A stretch of DNA of 64,000 bases from Aureimonas phyllosphaerae (GTDB lineage: Bacteria; Pseudomonadota; Alphaproteobacteria; Rhizobiales; Rhizobiaceae): NCBI RefSeq assembly GCF_900113065.1, contig NZ_FOOA01000001.1, positions 558,001 through 622,000 of the forward strand, written 5' to 3'. Made by a program: the position numbers and the translations under genes. The notes beneath the pieces were generated by a model, which had not been told where the DNA came from, did no database searches, and saw nothing but the letters and a program-made list of their open reading frames with translations. Below are positions 15,748 to 24,104 of the stretch, piece by piece (the stretch's first letter is position 1; each line of letters starts with the position of its first letter).

Positions 15748-17070
15748 ATGAGCGGGTGGGACAACGGTTCGAAGGGCCGGTCGGTGCCGAGCGGTCGCCT
15801 GTCGCGGCTCGGGCAGTTCGGGCGGCTGGCGGGCGGGATCGCCGGCGGCATGCTCGCCGAGGGAGCGCGGCGCATCGCGGACGGCCAGCGTCCGAGGGTC
15901 GGCGACATGCTGCTGACGCCCGGCAATCTCGTGCGCGTCGCCGACCGCCTGTCGCACCTGCGCGGCGCGGCCATGAAGCTCGGCCAAATGATCTCGCTGG
16001 ATGCCGGCGACACGCTGCCACCGGAGCTTTCCGAGATTATGGCGCGGTTGCGCGCCGAGGCCGACCCTATGCCGCGCGTCCAGCTCGAGCGGGTGCTGAC
16101 GGCCGAGTGGGGCCGCGAGTGGCGCATTCGCTTCGAGCGCTTTGACGACCGTCCGATCGCAGCCGCCTCGATCGGACAGGTCCATCGCGCCCGGACGCTC
16201 GACGGCCGCGAGCTGGCGATCAAGGTCCAGTATCCCGGCGTGCGCGGCAGCATCGATGCGGATGTGGACAACGTCGCAACGCTTCTGCGCGTCTCCGGCC
16301 TCCTGCCGCCACAACTCGACATCACGGCCCTTCTCGCCGAGGCGAAGACGCAGCTGCACGAGGAAACCGACTACCGGCGGGAGGGCGCCGAGATGGAGGC
16401 CTACGGCCGCCTTCTCCAAGGCAACGACGCCTTCGTCGTGCCGACCGTCGCCGCCGACTTCACGACCGACAACGTGCTGGCCATGTCGTTCATCGAGGGC
16501 GTCCCGATCGAGACGACCGCGGGACGCTCGCAGGAGGAGCGCGATCGGATCGCCGCCCGCCTCATCGGTTTGACGCTCGACGAACTCTTCCGCTTCGGGC
16601 GGATGCAGACCGATCCGAACTTTGCCAATTTCCGCTACCAGCCGGCGACCGGCCGGATCGTGCTTCTCGACTTCGGTGCCGTGCGCGCCGTCACGGCCGA
16701 GACGTCCGAAGCCTACCGCCGGCTTCTGGCTGCCGGCCTTTCGGAAGATCGCGAGGCGGTGAAGCGCGCCGCGGTCGAGGCTGGCTTCCTCGGCGAGGCG
16801 GCGGTGCGGCGCCATGGAGATCTCGTCGATCGCATCATCGACCTGATCGTGACGGAAGCGTCGCGCGGGGGACCGTTCGACTTCGCGGACCGACGCCTCG
16901 TCCCGATCATCCGCGAGCACGCGACCGCGATGGCGAGCGACCGGGCGACCTGGCACATCCCGCCGACCGACACGCTTTTCGTCCAGCGCAAGGTCAGCGG
17001 CATGGCGCTGCTGGCGGCTCGCCTCCAGGCCAAAGTCGATGTCCGCTCGATGGTGCCGGCCTATCTCTGA
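15748..17070 (+). CDS. ABC1/AarF/UbiB-family atypical kinase (COQ8/ADCK subgroup)
   Basis: A 440-aa UbiB-like protein kinase-fold ATPase, a family that supports quinone-lipid metabolism. Motifs are complete: the KxGQ extension (LRGAAMKLGQMISLDAGD), the Ala-rich loop AAASIGQVHRA, the Lys strand AIKVQYPGV, the acidic EETDYRREG helix and LLDFGAVR for the DFG element. The catalytic loop reads MQTDPNFANF instead of HADPHPGN, as in eukaryotic COQ8/ADCK3. No C-terminal membrane helix pair is evident, unlike E. coli UbiB. The start at 15748 is preferred (GAGGAAGCG); the frame is open further upstream. It probably has its own promoter after the chvE terminator. Confidence 0.88.
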   Translation: MSGWDNGSKGRSVPSGRLSRLGQFGRLAGGIAGGMLAEGARRIADGQRPRVGDMLLTPGNLVRVADRLSHLRGAAMKLGQMISLDAGDTLPPELSEIMARLRAEADPMPRVQLERVLTAEWGREWRIRFERFDDRPIAAASIGQVHRARTLDGRELAIKVQYPGVRGSIDADVDNVATLLRVSGLLPPQLDITALLAEAKTQLHEETDYRREGAEMEAYGRLLQGNDAFVVPTVAADFTTDNVLAMSFIEGVPIETTAGRSQEERDRIAARLIGLTLDELFRFGRMQTDPNFANFRYQPATGRIVLLDFGAVRAVTAETSEAYRRLLAAGLSEDREAVKRAAVEAGFLGEAAVRRHGDLVDRIIDLIVTEASRGGPFDFADRRLVPIIREHATAMASDRATWHIPPTDTLFVQRKVSGMALLAARLQAKVDVRSMVPAYL

Positions 17071-17088
17071 CCGGCCGGCAGGCCTGCC

Positions 17089-17892
17089 CTAGAGCGCCGC
17101 CTCGCGTTTGCGCCGCCACTGCGATGGCAGCGCCCACCAGGGCACCCATGGCTGGTCATGGTGCTCGTGGTGGTAGCCGAAATGGAAGCAGGACAGGAGC
17201 GAGGCGAGGTAACCGAACTCGTTGGAGCGCGCATTGTGGCCATCCACGAAGCCGCTTTCCTCGTGGCGGTGCGGGCGGAACGTCCCGAAGTAGAAGAGTT
17301 GGATCGACGAAAGGAGCGAGGGCATCCCGTAAAACAGGACGACGTTGGCGACCGATGCCCCGAAGACGACGATGTAGAGCGTCACGACGGTGCTGACGAA
17401 GAGGATCGACCGCCGGCCGAAGTAGCGCATGAAGAAGGTGCGGAACCAAGGCCAGAAGCGGTCGGGCTCATCCGCGAAGAAGTCGGGATCGTCGATCGTG
17501 CCCGGCGCGTCGTGGTGGGCCATGTGGGCGGCGCGGATGCGCGCCCAGGCGAAGCCCGCATAGATCGTCAGGATAAACGTGCCGATCGCCGCGTTCAGCC
17601 GCGGCCATCCGGGCACGAGCGAGCCGTGCATCGCATCGTGCGCCACGATGAAGAGCCCGACGGTGAGCCAGCACTGGACGGCCACGAGCAGCGGGACGAA
17701 CGGCGCGGTCGTCCAATTCAGTTCGAGAAAGAACACCGCCCCGAAATGGATCGTCAGCCAGGACACGAGGATCGCGGCCGCCAGGGTGAGCCCGATCGCC
17801 GCCTGGAACGGGCGAAGCGTCGGGCGCGCGGACGCGGCCGGCGCGCGCCGGGCGATCGTCTTCATCTCGGTCAGGGCGGTGTATTCGTGCAT
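17089..17892 (-). CDS. crtW: Beta-carotene ketolase CrtW (fatty-acid-hydroxylase/desaturase superfamily)
   Basis: A 267-aa integral membrane di-iron oxygenase. Three histidine boxes are present: HDAMHG, HMAHHD and HHEHHDQPWVPWWALP, with GTIDDPDF in between, the CrtW pattern. It introduces 4-keto groups into beta-ionone rings, giving canthaxanthin and, with CrtZ, astaxanthin. Four membrane segments are visible. The start at 17892 has GAGG upstream; an internal Met at 17865 would give 258 aa, nearer the usual CrtW length. It is divergent from crtZ across 321 bp. The upstream crtEBIY genes are not in the window. Confidence 0.88.
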   Translation of the reverse strand: MHEYTALTEMKTIARRAPAASARPTLRPFQAAIGLTLAAAILVSWLTIHFGAVFFLELNWTTAPFVPLLVAVQCWLTVGLFIVAHDAMHGSLVPGWPRLNAAIGTFILTIYAGFAWARIRAAHMAHHDAPGTIDDPDFFADEPDRFWPWFRTFFMRYFGRRSILFVSTVVTLYIVVFGASVANVVLFYGMPSLLSSIQLFYFGTFRPHRHEESGFVDGHNARSNEFGYLASLLSCFHFGYHHEHHDQPWVPWWALPSQWRRKREAAL

Positions 17893-18213
17893 CACGCTCA
17901 ACCTACCTCGATCGCCCCGCCCGAACAGCACCATGCGGCACTATGCCAGTCGATTGCGGCTGTTTGCCGATCTTACGACATCGGCTCCCGCGTCCTGCCA
18001 CCGGTTGGCGCGGGAAGGAAGTCGGCTCGTTGCCGCGCGGGGATCGGCGATCACGAAGCGGAGAGCCGACGCCGCCGATCCGCGCCGGACCCGCGTCGCC
18101 TCCTGTGGCGATAGGGCGCGATCGGGAAATGCTTGGCAGCGGCGCGGTCCCTTGCCATACCCTAGCCCCGTTCGGCATCGAAACACGTGTGGAACCCATT
18201 CAGCGAAGCGGCC
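17893..18213 (+). promoter_or_regulatory. Divergent crtW-crtZ intergenic region
   Basis: These 321 bp hold the promoters of both carotenoid genes and no convincing gene. For crtZ a candidate is TTGGCA (18133-18138), 17 bp, CATACC (18156-18161). I see no PpsR, FNR or other recognisable operator. The crtW-side promoter is not identifiable by eye. Confidence 0.35.
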
Positions 18214-18756
18214 ATGACCCTCGACTTCCTCCTCTACGCCCTGATCGTTCTGGTGACCGTGGTCGCGATGGAGGGGTTCGCCTGGGGCGCCCATAAATAC
18301 GTCATGCATGGGCGCAGCGGCTGGGGCTGGCACAAGTCGCACCATGAGGAGACCGAAGGGCTGTTCGAGAAGAACGACCTCTACGCGGTCGTCTTCAGCG
18401 TCTTCGCCGTCGCCCTGTTCTTCGTCGGCCATTACCTGTCGCCGATCCTCCTCGCCATCGGCTGGGGGATCACGATCTACGGTCTTCTCTACTTCGTCGC
18501 CCATGACGGGCTGGTGCATCAGCGCTGGCCGTTCCACTACGTGCCGCATCGCGGCTACGCCAAGCGCCTCGTGCAGGCGCACCGCCTGCACCATGCGGTC
18601 GAAGGCCGCGACCACTGCGTCTCGTTCGGCTTCCTCTACGCGCCGCCGATCGACAAGCTGAAGGCGGAACTGCGCCGCTCGGGCGTGCTCGACCGCGAGC
18701 GCATCGAGCGCTCGGTCGTCGCGCAAGGCGCGGCGCACGCCCCCGTCCGCGACTGA
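18214..18756 (+). CDS. crtZ: Beta-carotene hydroxylase CrtZ
   Basis: A 180-aa membrane di-iron hydroxylase that adds the 3/3'-hydroxyl groups in zeaxanthin and astaxanthin formation. The four His boxes of CrtZ are all present: HKYVMHG, GWHKSHH, HDGLVH and HRLHH, after an N-terminal membrane helix (LVTVVAMEGFAWGAHKY). The start at 18214 matches the usual CrtZ N-terminus (MTLDFLLY); a GTG at 18187 is a less likely alternative. The gene is divergent from crtW. Together they indicate ketocarotenoid synthesis, pathway completeness assumed. Confidence 0.92.
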   Translation: MTLDFLLYALIVLVTVVAMEGFAWGAHKYVMHGRSGWGWHKSHHEETEGLFEKNDLYAVVFSVFAVALFFVGHYLSPILLAIGWGITIYGLLYFVAHDGLVHQRWPFHYVPHRGYAKRLVQAHRLHHAVEGRDHCVSFGFLYAPPIDKLKAELRRSGVLDRERIERSVVAQGAAHAPVRD

Positions 18757-18765
18757 GCGCGACGG

Positions 18766-18780
18766 GACCGGCTTCCGGTC
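18766..18780 (+). terminator. Short hairpin after crtZ
   Basis: GACCGG-CTT-CCGGTC forms a perfect 6-bp stem with a 3-nt loop 9 bp after the crtZ stop. No T run follows, so it is a weak or factor-dependent terminator candidate. Confidence 0.35.
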
Positions 18781-18852
18781 GGCTTGACGCCCCTTGAGGG
18801 TCGTGAAAGACCGTTCGCTCTCGACCCGACCGTCATACGCCCTGGAGGCTTC

Positions 18853-19551
18853 ATGCAGGACTTCGCGAGCGCCGGACCGGGCAACGATCTGGCGGCGCTG
18901 ATCGACCATACGATCCTGAAGCCCGAGGCGTCCCGCGCGGACGTCGCGCGGCACTGCGACGAGGCGGTGGCGAACGGGTTCGCCTCGGTGTGCGTCAACG
19001 GTGTCCATGTCGCCTTCGTCGCCGAGCGGCTGCGGGGCACGCCGGTGAAGACCTGCGCCGTGCTCGGGTTCCCGCTCGGCGCGGGCGGCGCCGGGGCCAA
19101 GGCGGCGGAAGCCGCCTGGCTGGTCGGCGAGGGCGCCGATGAACTCGACATGGTGCTGGATATTGGAGCCCTGCGCGAGGGTGACCTCGACCGGGTGTGC
19201 GCCGACATCGCGGCGGTGCGCGAGGCCTTCAAGGGTCGCGTCCTGAAGGTGATCCTGGAGACGTGCCTGCTGAACGAAGCGCAGATCACGGCAGCATGCC
19301 GGATCGCGGCCGAAGCCGGCGCGGACTTCGTGAAGACCTCCACCGGCTTTTCGACCGGGGGCGCAAGCGTCGAGGTGGTGGAACTCATGCGCCGCACGGT
19401 CGGCCCGGACGTCGGCGTCAAGGCATCGGGCGGCATCCGTACCGCAGAGACCGCGCGGGCGATGGTCGCAGCCGGTGCGAACCGCATCGGCGCGAGCGCC
19501 AGCGTCGCGATCGTCGGGGCAGCGAAGGAGAGCGCTTCGGGCGGCTACTGA
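18853..19551 (+). CDS. deoC: Deoxyribose-phosphate aldolase
   Basis: A 232-aa class I aldolase that splits 2-deoxyribose 5-phosphate to glyceraldehyde 3-phosphate and acetaldehyde in nucleoside salvage. [12 protein letters not shown] at the N-terminus, the Schiff-base lysine in [16 protein letters not shown], the second lysine in [10 protein letters not shown] and the acidic [13 protein letters not shown] are all present. The start at 18853 follows CTGGAGGCTTC. No other deo genes adjoin it. A hairpin terminator follows. Confidence 0.94.
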   Translation: MQDFASAGPGNDLAALIDHTILKPEASRADVARHCDEAVANGFASVCVNGVHVAFVAERLRGTPVKTCAVLGFPLGAGGAGAKAAEAAWLVGEGADELDMVLDIGALREGDLDRVCADIAAVREAFKGRVLKVILETCLLNEAQITAACRIAAEAGADFVKTSTGFSTGGASVEVVELMRRTVGPDVGVKASGGIRTAETARAMVAAGANRIGASASVAIVGAAKESASGGY

Positions 19552-19567
19552 AGCGCCATGTCGTAGG

Positions 19568-19589
19568 CCCACCCCGATGGTGGGGTGGG
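19568..19589. terminator. Strong hairpin between deoC and convergent OMP fragment
   Basis: CCCACCCC and GGGGTGGG form a perfect 8-bp stem around a 6-nt loop, 16 bp after the deoC stop. A second imperfect hairpin (GCTCCGGGC ... GCCCTGGAGC) lies at about 19608-19632. Both fit a bidirectional terminator between convergent genes, although T runs are short. Confidence 0.55.
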
Positions 19590-19651
19590 TCGTCTAGCCG
19601 GCCGAAGCTCCGGGCTCACCGCCCTGGAGCCCGAACGGGACTCGCTCCCGA

Positions 19652-19860
19652 TCAGAACGAGTAGGCGAGGCCGATGCGGCCGATGAAGCCGTCGTTGTCG
19701 AAGCCGTAGGAGATCCGCTGCCCCGGGAAGGCGACCGGATCGGACGCGTAGACGGTCGTGTTCTCGAGATCGTAGTACAGGCCTTTGGCCCGCACGCTGA
19801 TCGACTGCGTCAGCTTGTGCTCGATGCCGCCGCCCACGACATAGCCGTAGAGCGTGTCTC
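19652..19860 (-). pseudogene. 3' fragment of an outer-membrane beta-barrel (Omp25/31-type) gene
   Basis: The last about 69 residues read as the end of a porin-like beta-barrel: TLYGYVVGGGIEHKLTQSIS, VRAKGLYYDLENTTVYA, SYGFDNDGFIGRIGLAYSF, finishing with the terminal Phe expected of BAM substrates. Further upstream on this strand the sequence stops resembling any barrel and becomes the antisense of a GGDEF domain. The gene has therefore lost its signal peptide and most strands at about 19855-19865. It cannot make a functional barrel as it stands. Confidence 0.8.
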
Positions 19861-20775
19861 GGGGCGTCCTGCGGCCTCGTCCGCCTGTCGCCCGCGTTCG
19901 CCGACGCCGACGTCGACGAAGCCCTGAACGCTGCCGATACCGCAATGTACGCGGCCAAGGCCGACGGCAAGGGAAAGGTGAAGGTGTTCTATCCGGCGAT
20001 GCTGGAAGAGCGCCGGACCCGCCGCATCCTCGAGATGGACCTGCGCCATGCGGTTCAGGACGGCTGCCTCGAACTCAACTTCCAGCCGCTGTTCGACGCC
20101 CAGACCGCCAGACTCAAGTCGTTCGAGGCTCTGGTTCGCTGGCATCACCCGATGCAGGGGACCATCGCTCCCGACCAGTTCATCCCGCTGGCCGAGGAAA
20201 CCGGGCTGATCGTGGCGCTCGGCGACTGGGTCCTTCGTGAAGCGTGCGCGGAGGCCGCCCAATGGCCTGCCGATATCGGCATCGCCGTGAACGTCTCGGC
20301 GCTCCAGGTCGGGCACGGCGAGATGCTGCCGGTCCTCGTCAACACGCTGGCGGCGACGGGGCTCGATCCGAGCCGCCTCGAGCTCGAGATCACCGAGAGC
20401 TCGCTCCTGGCCCTCAAGCCGGAGACGGTCGGCTTCCTGCGCTCCGTGCAGGAACTGGGGGTGCGCGTGTCGATCGACGACTTCGGCACGGGCTACTCGT
20501 CGATGAGTTCGCTGCAGAACTTCCGGTTCGACAAGATCAAGATCGACCGGAGCTTCGTGCAGGCGATCAACGGCGACGCCAAGAGCGTGGCGATCATCAA
20601 GTCGATCCTCGAGTTGTCGTCGAAGATCGGCGTGACGACCACGGCCGAAGGCGTCGAGACCTCGGCCCAGCTCGACTACATCACCGCCAACGGCTGCACC
20701 GAAGCGCAGGGGTTCCTGTTCGCTAAGCCGATGAGCAAGGAAGCCGCGCGCGAGTTCATCCGCCAGAACGCCTGA
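19858..20775 (+). pseudogene. 5'-truncated GGDEF-EAL gene; intact EAL domain remains
   Basis: From about 19858 the frame reads LGASCGLVRLSPAFADADVD, then EALNAADTAMYAAKADGKG, the C-terminal tail of a GGDEF domain. This continues into a complete EAL phosphodiesterase domain (FEALVRWHHP, PLAEETGLI, NVSALQ, ELEITES, IDDFGTGYSS, KIDRSFV, AEGVET, QGFLFAKPM). Sequence 5' of this is the antisense of the OMP fragment, so the diguanylate-cyclase half and any sensor are missing. An internal ATG at 19945 could still make a 276-aa EAL protein that degrades c-di-GMP. The 3' end overlaps the convergent GntR gene by 20 bp. Confidence 0.8.
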
Positions 20776-21490
20776 CGAGGGCTCGACGACGGCGAAGGCT
20801 CAAGGCGCTGGCAAGGTCCGACGCGGGCGGCGGACTGGATGTCAGGTCGAGATCGGCCAGAAGCGTCTCAACATGGCGCTTCATCAGCCCGGACGCGTCG
20901 TCGCCGGCCCCGCGCACCAGGGCGTCGAGAAGCGCGAGATGGGCGGCGTTGTCGCAAAGCGTCGCCGTCTGCCGCCAGTAGAGCGCGATCACCAGCGAGG
21001 AGCGGGACAGGAGCCCATCCACGATCGCGGCGAGGACGCCGTGGCCGGATAGCGCGGCGATCCTGCGATGGAAGTCGGCGGAGTGGTAGACGGCCTCGCG
21101 CGGGTTGTCGGCGTTCAGCGCGTCATGCTCGGCGTCGATCGCGGCGCGCAGCCTCGCGGCGTCGTCCGGCCCCATGCGCTCGGCCGCAAGGGCGGCGAGC
21201 GGCGGCTCGATCACGGCCCGCGCCTCGAAGATCTCGCGCGCCTCGCGCGGCGTCGGATGGGCGATGCGGGCGCCCTTGTTGCGCTGGAGGATGACGACGC
21301 CGTCGCGCGCCAGCGCCTGCAGGGCGGCCCGCACCACCGTGCGACTGACGCCATAGATTTCGGCGATCTCCTCCTCGACCAGCTTGGCGCCCGGCCCGAG
21401 GCGGTGACGCGCGATCGCATGCATGATGCCGTCGCAGATCGGCTCCCATGAGGCCGTGACGTCTCCGGGGGAAGCGGGATCGGGGGGCAC
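20756..21490 (-). CDS. GntR-family regulator, FadR/FCD subfamily
   Basis: A 244-aa regulator with a winged HTH (LVEEEIAEIYGVSRTVVRAALQALARDGVV region, about residues 35-75) and a helical FCD effector domain whose metal/ligand His residues are likely in HSADFHRRI and MKRHVETLL. It starts at a GTG with GGAG upstream. It is divergent from the ABC importer operon, with a dyad ATACA-N5-TGTAT in between. The likely role is control of that importer and racemase operon in response to a small organic acid or amino-acid-like ligand. Confidence 0.9.
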   Translation of the reverse strand: MPPDPASPGDVTASWEPICDGIMHAIARHRLGPGAKLVEEEIAEIYGVSRTVVRAALQALARDGVVILQRNKGARIAHPTPREAREIFEARAVIEPPLAALAAERMGPDDAARLRAAIDAEHDALNADNPREAVYHSADFHRRIAALSGHGVLAAIVDGLLSRSSLVIALYWRQTATLCDNAAHLALLDALVRGAGDDASGLMKRHVETLLADLDLTSSPPPASDLASALSLRRRRALVRRSGG

Positions 21491-21580
21491 GCGTCGTCTC
21501 CGTTCTGGGCGGCCGCCGGCTGCCGACGTGTTTCATGCAGGAACCGTGCCACGCCGACCGAGTGACGATCAGCGGATCGG

Positions 21581-21595
21581 ATACACAAATTGTAT
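21581..21595 (+). promoter_or_regulatory. GntR operator candidate
   Basis: ATACACAAATTGTAT is a 15-bp dyad (ATACA-N5-TGTAT) in an AT-rich island of an otherwise GC-rich divergent promoter region. FCD-type GntR operators often contain TNGTANNAC-like cores, so this is the best candidate site for the adjacent regulator. Confidence 0.5.
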
Positions 21596-21761
21596 ACGCT
21601 TTAGGCAGGAAACGAGAGGCGGCGCTTCGTCCATGGGCATCGGGCGCCGCCCATGGATGCGTTGCCTTCCCTCCCCGCTGCCGAAGCCGCGCGTTTCCGG
21701 CCAGCCTCGATGTGGCACGCTTCCTGCATCCGTCTCCTGCGAGAGAAGCGGAGACGGACGC

Positions 21762-22751
21762 ATGGCCCCTGGAGACCTCGAACTCGTCAAACTGACCAAG
21801 CGCTACGGCGCGACGACGGCGGTGGACGCGATCGACCTGCGCGTGCCGGCCGGCACCTATTGTTGCTTCCTTGGACCCTCGGGCTGCGGCAAGTCCTCGA
21901 CCATGCGCATGATCGCCGGCCACGAAAGCGCATCGGGCGGCGACATCATCCTGGGCGCCAACAACGTCACCGATCTGCCGCCAGCCCGGCGCGGCACCGC
22001 GATGATGTTCCAGTCCTACGCGCTGTTTCCGCACCTCACCGTTCTCGACAACGTCGCCTTCTCCCTGAAGATGAAGGGCGCCTCGAAGGACGAGCGATAC
22101 CGCAAGGCGCGCGCCGTCATGGAGCTCGTCGACCTCGCGCGCTTCGAGGCGCGCATGCCCGCCCAGTTGTCCGGCGGCCAGCAGCAGCGCGTGGCGCTCG
22201 CGAGAGCCCTCGTCACCGATCCCGGCATCCTTCTCCTCGACGAGCCGCTGTCGGCGCTCGACCCGTTCCTGCGCCTTCGCGTGCGCACCGAGCTGAAGCG
22301 GCTCCAGCGCGAACTCGGCATCTCCTTCCTCCACGTCACGCACGGGCAGGACGAGGCGATGGCCCTCGCCGATCTCGTGGTCATCATGCGGGACGGCCGC
22401 ATCGAGCAGGCGGGCAGCCCTCAGGACGTCTTCCACCGCCCGGCCACCGGCTTCGTCGCGCGCTTCATGGGCGGCCATAACGTCCTGCAGCTCGACGGCC
22501 GGCCCGTCTCGGTGCGCGCCGACCGGGTGCGCATCGGCGAGGGCAGCGCCGACGCGCGCTCCGTCTCCGGCGAGGTGCGCGGCGTCGAATACGGCGGCGC
22601 CACCGTCACCGTGGTCGTCCATGCCGGCGACGCCGGCGAGATCACCGCCGTGATCCCCGAAGAGCAGTTCAACGCGACCCCGGCCGAACTCGGGCAGACG
22701 CGTGCCGTCCACTGGTCGCGCGGCGACGAGTTCGTGCTCGAAGCCGCCTGA
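21762..22751 (+). CDS. ABC importer ATP-binding protein (PotA/spermidine-putrescine type)
   Basis: A 329-aa ATPase with Walker A GPSGCGKSST, Q-loop FQSYALFPHLTV, signature LSGGQQQRV, Walker B ILLLDEPLSALD and the switch His in HVTHGQDEA, followed by a TOBE regulatory domain from about residue 240. The start at 21762 gives the expected short N-terminus MAPGDLELVKLTKRYG. It is the first gene of an operon with a Tat-exported binding protein, two permeases and a racemase. The substrate is likely a small nitrogen compound given the neighbouring rut cluster, by inference. Confidence 0.93.
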   Translation: MAPGDLELVKLTKRYGATTAVDAIDLRVPAGTYCCFLGPSGCGKSSTMRMIAGHESASGGDIILGANNVTDLPPARRGTAMMFQSYALFPHLTVLDNVAFSLKMKGASKDERYRKARAVMELVDLARFEARMPAQLSGGQQQRVALARALVTDPGILLLDEPLSALDPFLRLRVRTELKRLQRELGISFLHVTHGQDEAMALADLVVIMRDGRIEQAGSPQDVFHRPATGFVARFMGGHNVLQLDGRPVSVRADRVRIGEGSADARSVSGEVRGVEYGGATVTVVVHAGDAGEITAVIPEEQFNATPAELGQTRAVHWSRGDEFVLEAA

Positions 22752-22792
22752 TCCGCAGCCGCCTCCAGCCCCCGACCCAAGGAGACCACCTC

Positions 22793-24088
22793 ATGAGCGA
22801 CACCCCCAAGACCACCGGGCTCGACCGCCGCGCCTTCCTGAAGTCCGGGGCGGTCTTCGCCGCCGGCGCGGTCGTGACCACCAAGGTCACCGGCTTTCCC
22901 TTCGTGTCCGGCGCGCGGGCGCAGGAGGCCAAGACGCTGCGCTATCTCGGCACGGCGGTGAACCAGTCGACCGAGATCGCCGCCAAGGTGAAGGAGGATC
23001 TCGGAATCACGATCGAGTACGTGCCTGTCACGACCGACGAGGTGACGAAGCGCATCATCACCCAGCCCAACACGTTCGACATCGTCGACACCGAATACTT
23101 CTCGCTGAAGAAGTTCGTGCCGACCGGCAACCTGATGGGCATGGACGCCAAGCGCATCAAGGAATTCGACAACATCACGACGGTGTTCACCAAAGGCGAG
23201 ATCGACGGCAAGAAGATCGGCGACCAGGGCACCGCGCCGTGGAAGGTGCTCTATCTCGAGGCCAACAAGTCCAAGGCCTTCTCGGCGACGCCGACGGAGT
23301 GGATCTCGCTGATCCCGACCACCTACAACGCCGATACGCTCGGCATCCGGCCCGACCTCATCAAGCGCCCGATCGAGAGCTGGGCGGAACTCCTGAACCC
23401 CGAGTTCAAGGGTCGCGCCTCGATCCTCAACATCCCCTCGATCGGCATCATGGACGCCGCCATGGCGATCGAGGCGTCGGGCAAGTACAAGTATCCCGAC
23501 AAGGGCAACATGACCCGCGACGAGATCGACCTGACGATCGACGCGCTGATCGAGGCCAAGCAGGGCGGCCAGTTCCGAGCCCTGTGGTCGGACTTCAACG
23601 AGAGCGTCAACCTCATGGCCTCCGGCGAGACCGTGATCCAGTCCATGTGGTCGCCCGCCGTCACCGCCGTGCGCGCCAAGGGCATCGACTGCCGCTTCCA
23701 GCCGCTGAAGGAGGGCTACCGCGCCTGGGCCTCGGGCTTCGCCCTGCCCGCGACGCTCGAGGGCCCGAAGCTCGACGCCGCCTACGAGTTCGTCAACTGG
23801 TTCCTGTCCGGCTGGGCCGGCGCCTTCCTCAACCGCCAGGGCTACTACTCCGGCGTCCTGTCGACTGCCAAGTCCGCCATGCAGCCCTACGAATGGGCCT
23901 ACTGGATGGAGGGCAAGCCGGCCGAGAAGGACATTCTTTCCCCGCAGGGCCAGGTCATCGCCAAGACCGGCGACGTGCGCGACGGCGGCTCCTTCAACGA
24001 GCGCATGGGCGCCGTCGCCTGCTGGAACGCAGTGATGGACGAGGACGCCTACATGGTCCGCAAATGGAACGAGTTCGTCGCGGCATAA
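22793..24088 (+). CDS. ABC transporter periplasmic substrate-binding protein (PotD-like), Tat signal
   Basis: A 431-aa extracellular binding protein (family 1, PotD-like). The N-terminus has a twin-arginine motif DRRAFLKSG followed by a hydrophobic stretch and GARAQEA, indicating Tat export of the folded protein. The body includes IPTTYNADTLGIRPD, GRASILNIPSIGIMDAA and SPAVTAVRAKG. PotD-like proteins bind polyamines, but the group also covers other cationic or heterocyclic solutes; the ligand is not determined. It lies 41 bp after the ATPase gene and is followed by an unusually structured 216-bp spacer. Confidence 0.92.
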   Translation: MSDTPKTTGLDRRAFLKSGAVFAAGAVVTTKVTGFPFVSGARAQEAKTLRYLGTAVNQSTEIAAKVKEDLGITIEYVPVTTDEVTKRIITQPNTFDIVDTEYFSLKKFVPTGNLMGMDAKRIKEFDNITTVFTKGEIDGKKIGDQGTAPWKVLYLEANKSKAFSATPTEWISLIPTTYNADTLGIRPDLIKRPIESWAELLNPEFKGRASILNIPSIGIMDAAMAIEASGKYKYPDKGNMTRDEIDLTIDALIEAKQGGQFRALWSDFNESVNLMASGETVIQSMWSPAVTAVRAKGIDCRFQPLKEGYRAWASGFALPATLEGPKLDAAYEFVNWFLSGWAGAFLNRQGYYSGVLSTAKSAMQPYEWAYWMEGKPAEKDILSPQGQVIAKTGDVRDGGSFNERMGAVACWNAVMDEDAYMVRKWNEFVAA

Positions 24089-24104
24089 GGCGCGGCGGTT
24101 GTCG

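Noticed and set aside
13156-16956. 1266-residue open frame on the minus strand across lacI, chvE and the ABC1 kinase
   Set aside because: It runs antisense through three genes with clear family motifs and has no recognisable domain itself.
19545-19970. Transposase or integrase remnant at the OMP/GGDEF-EAL join
   Set aside because: Neither strand shows transposase motifs, terminal repeats or target duplications; the join looks like a simple deletion or an assembly join.
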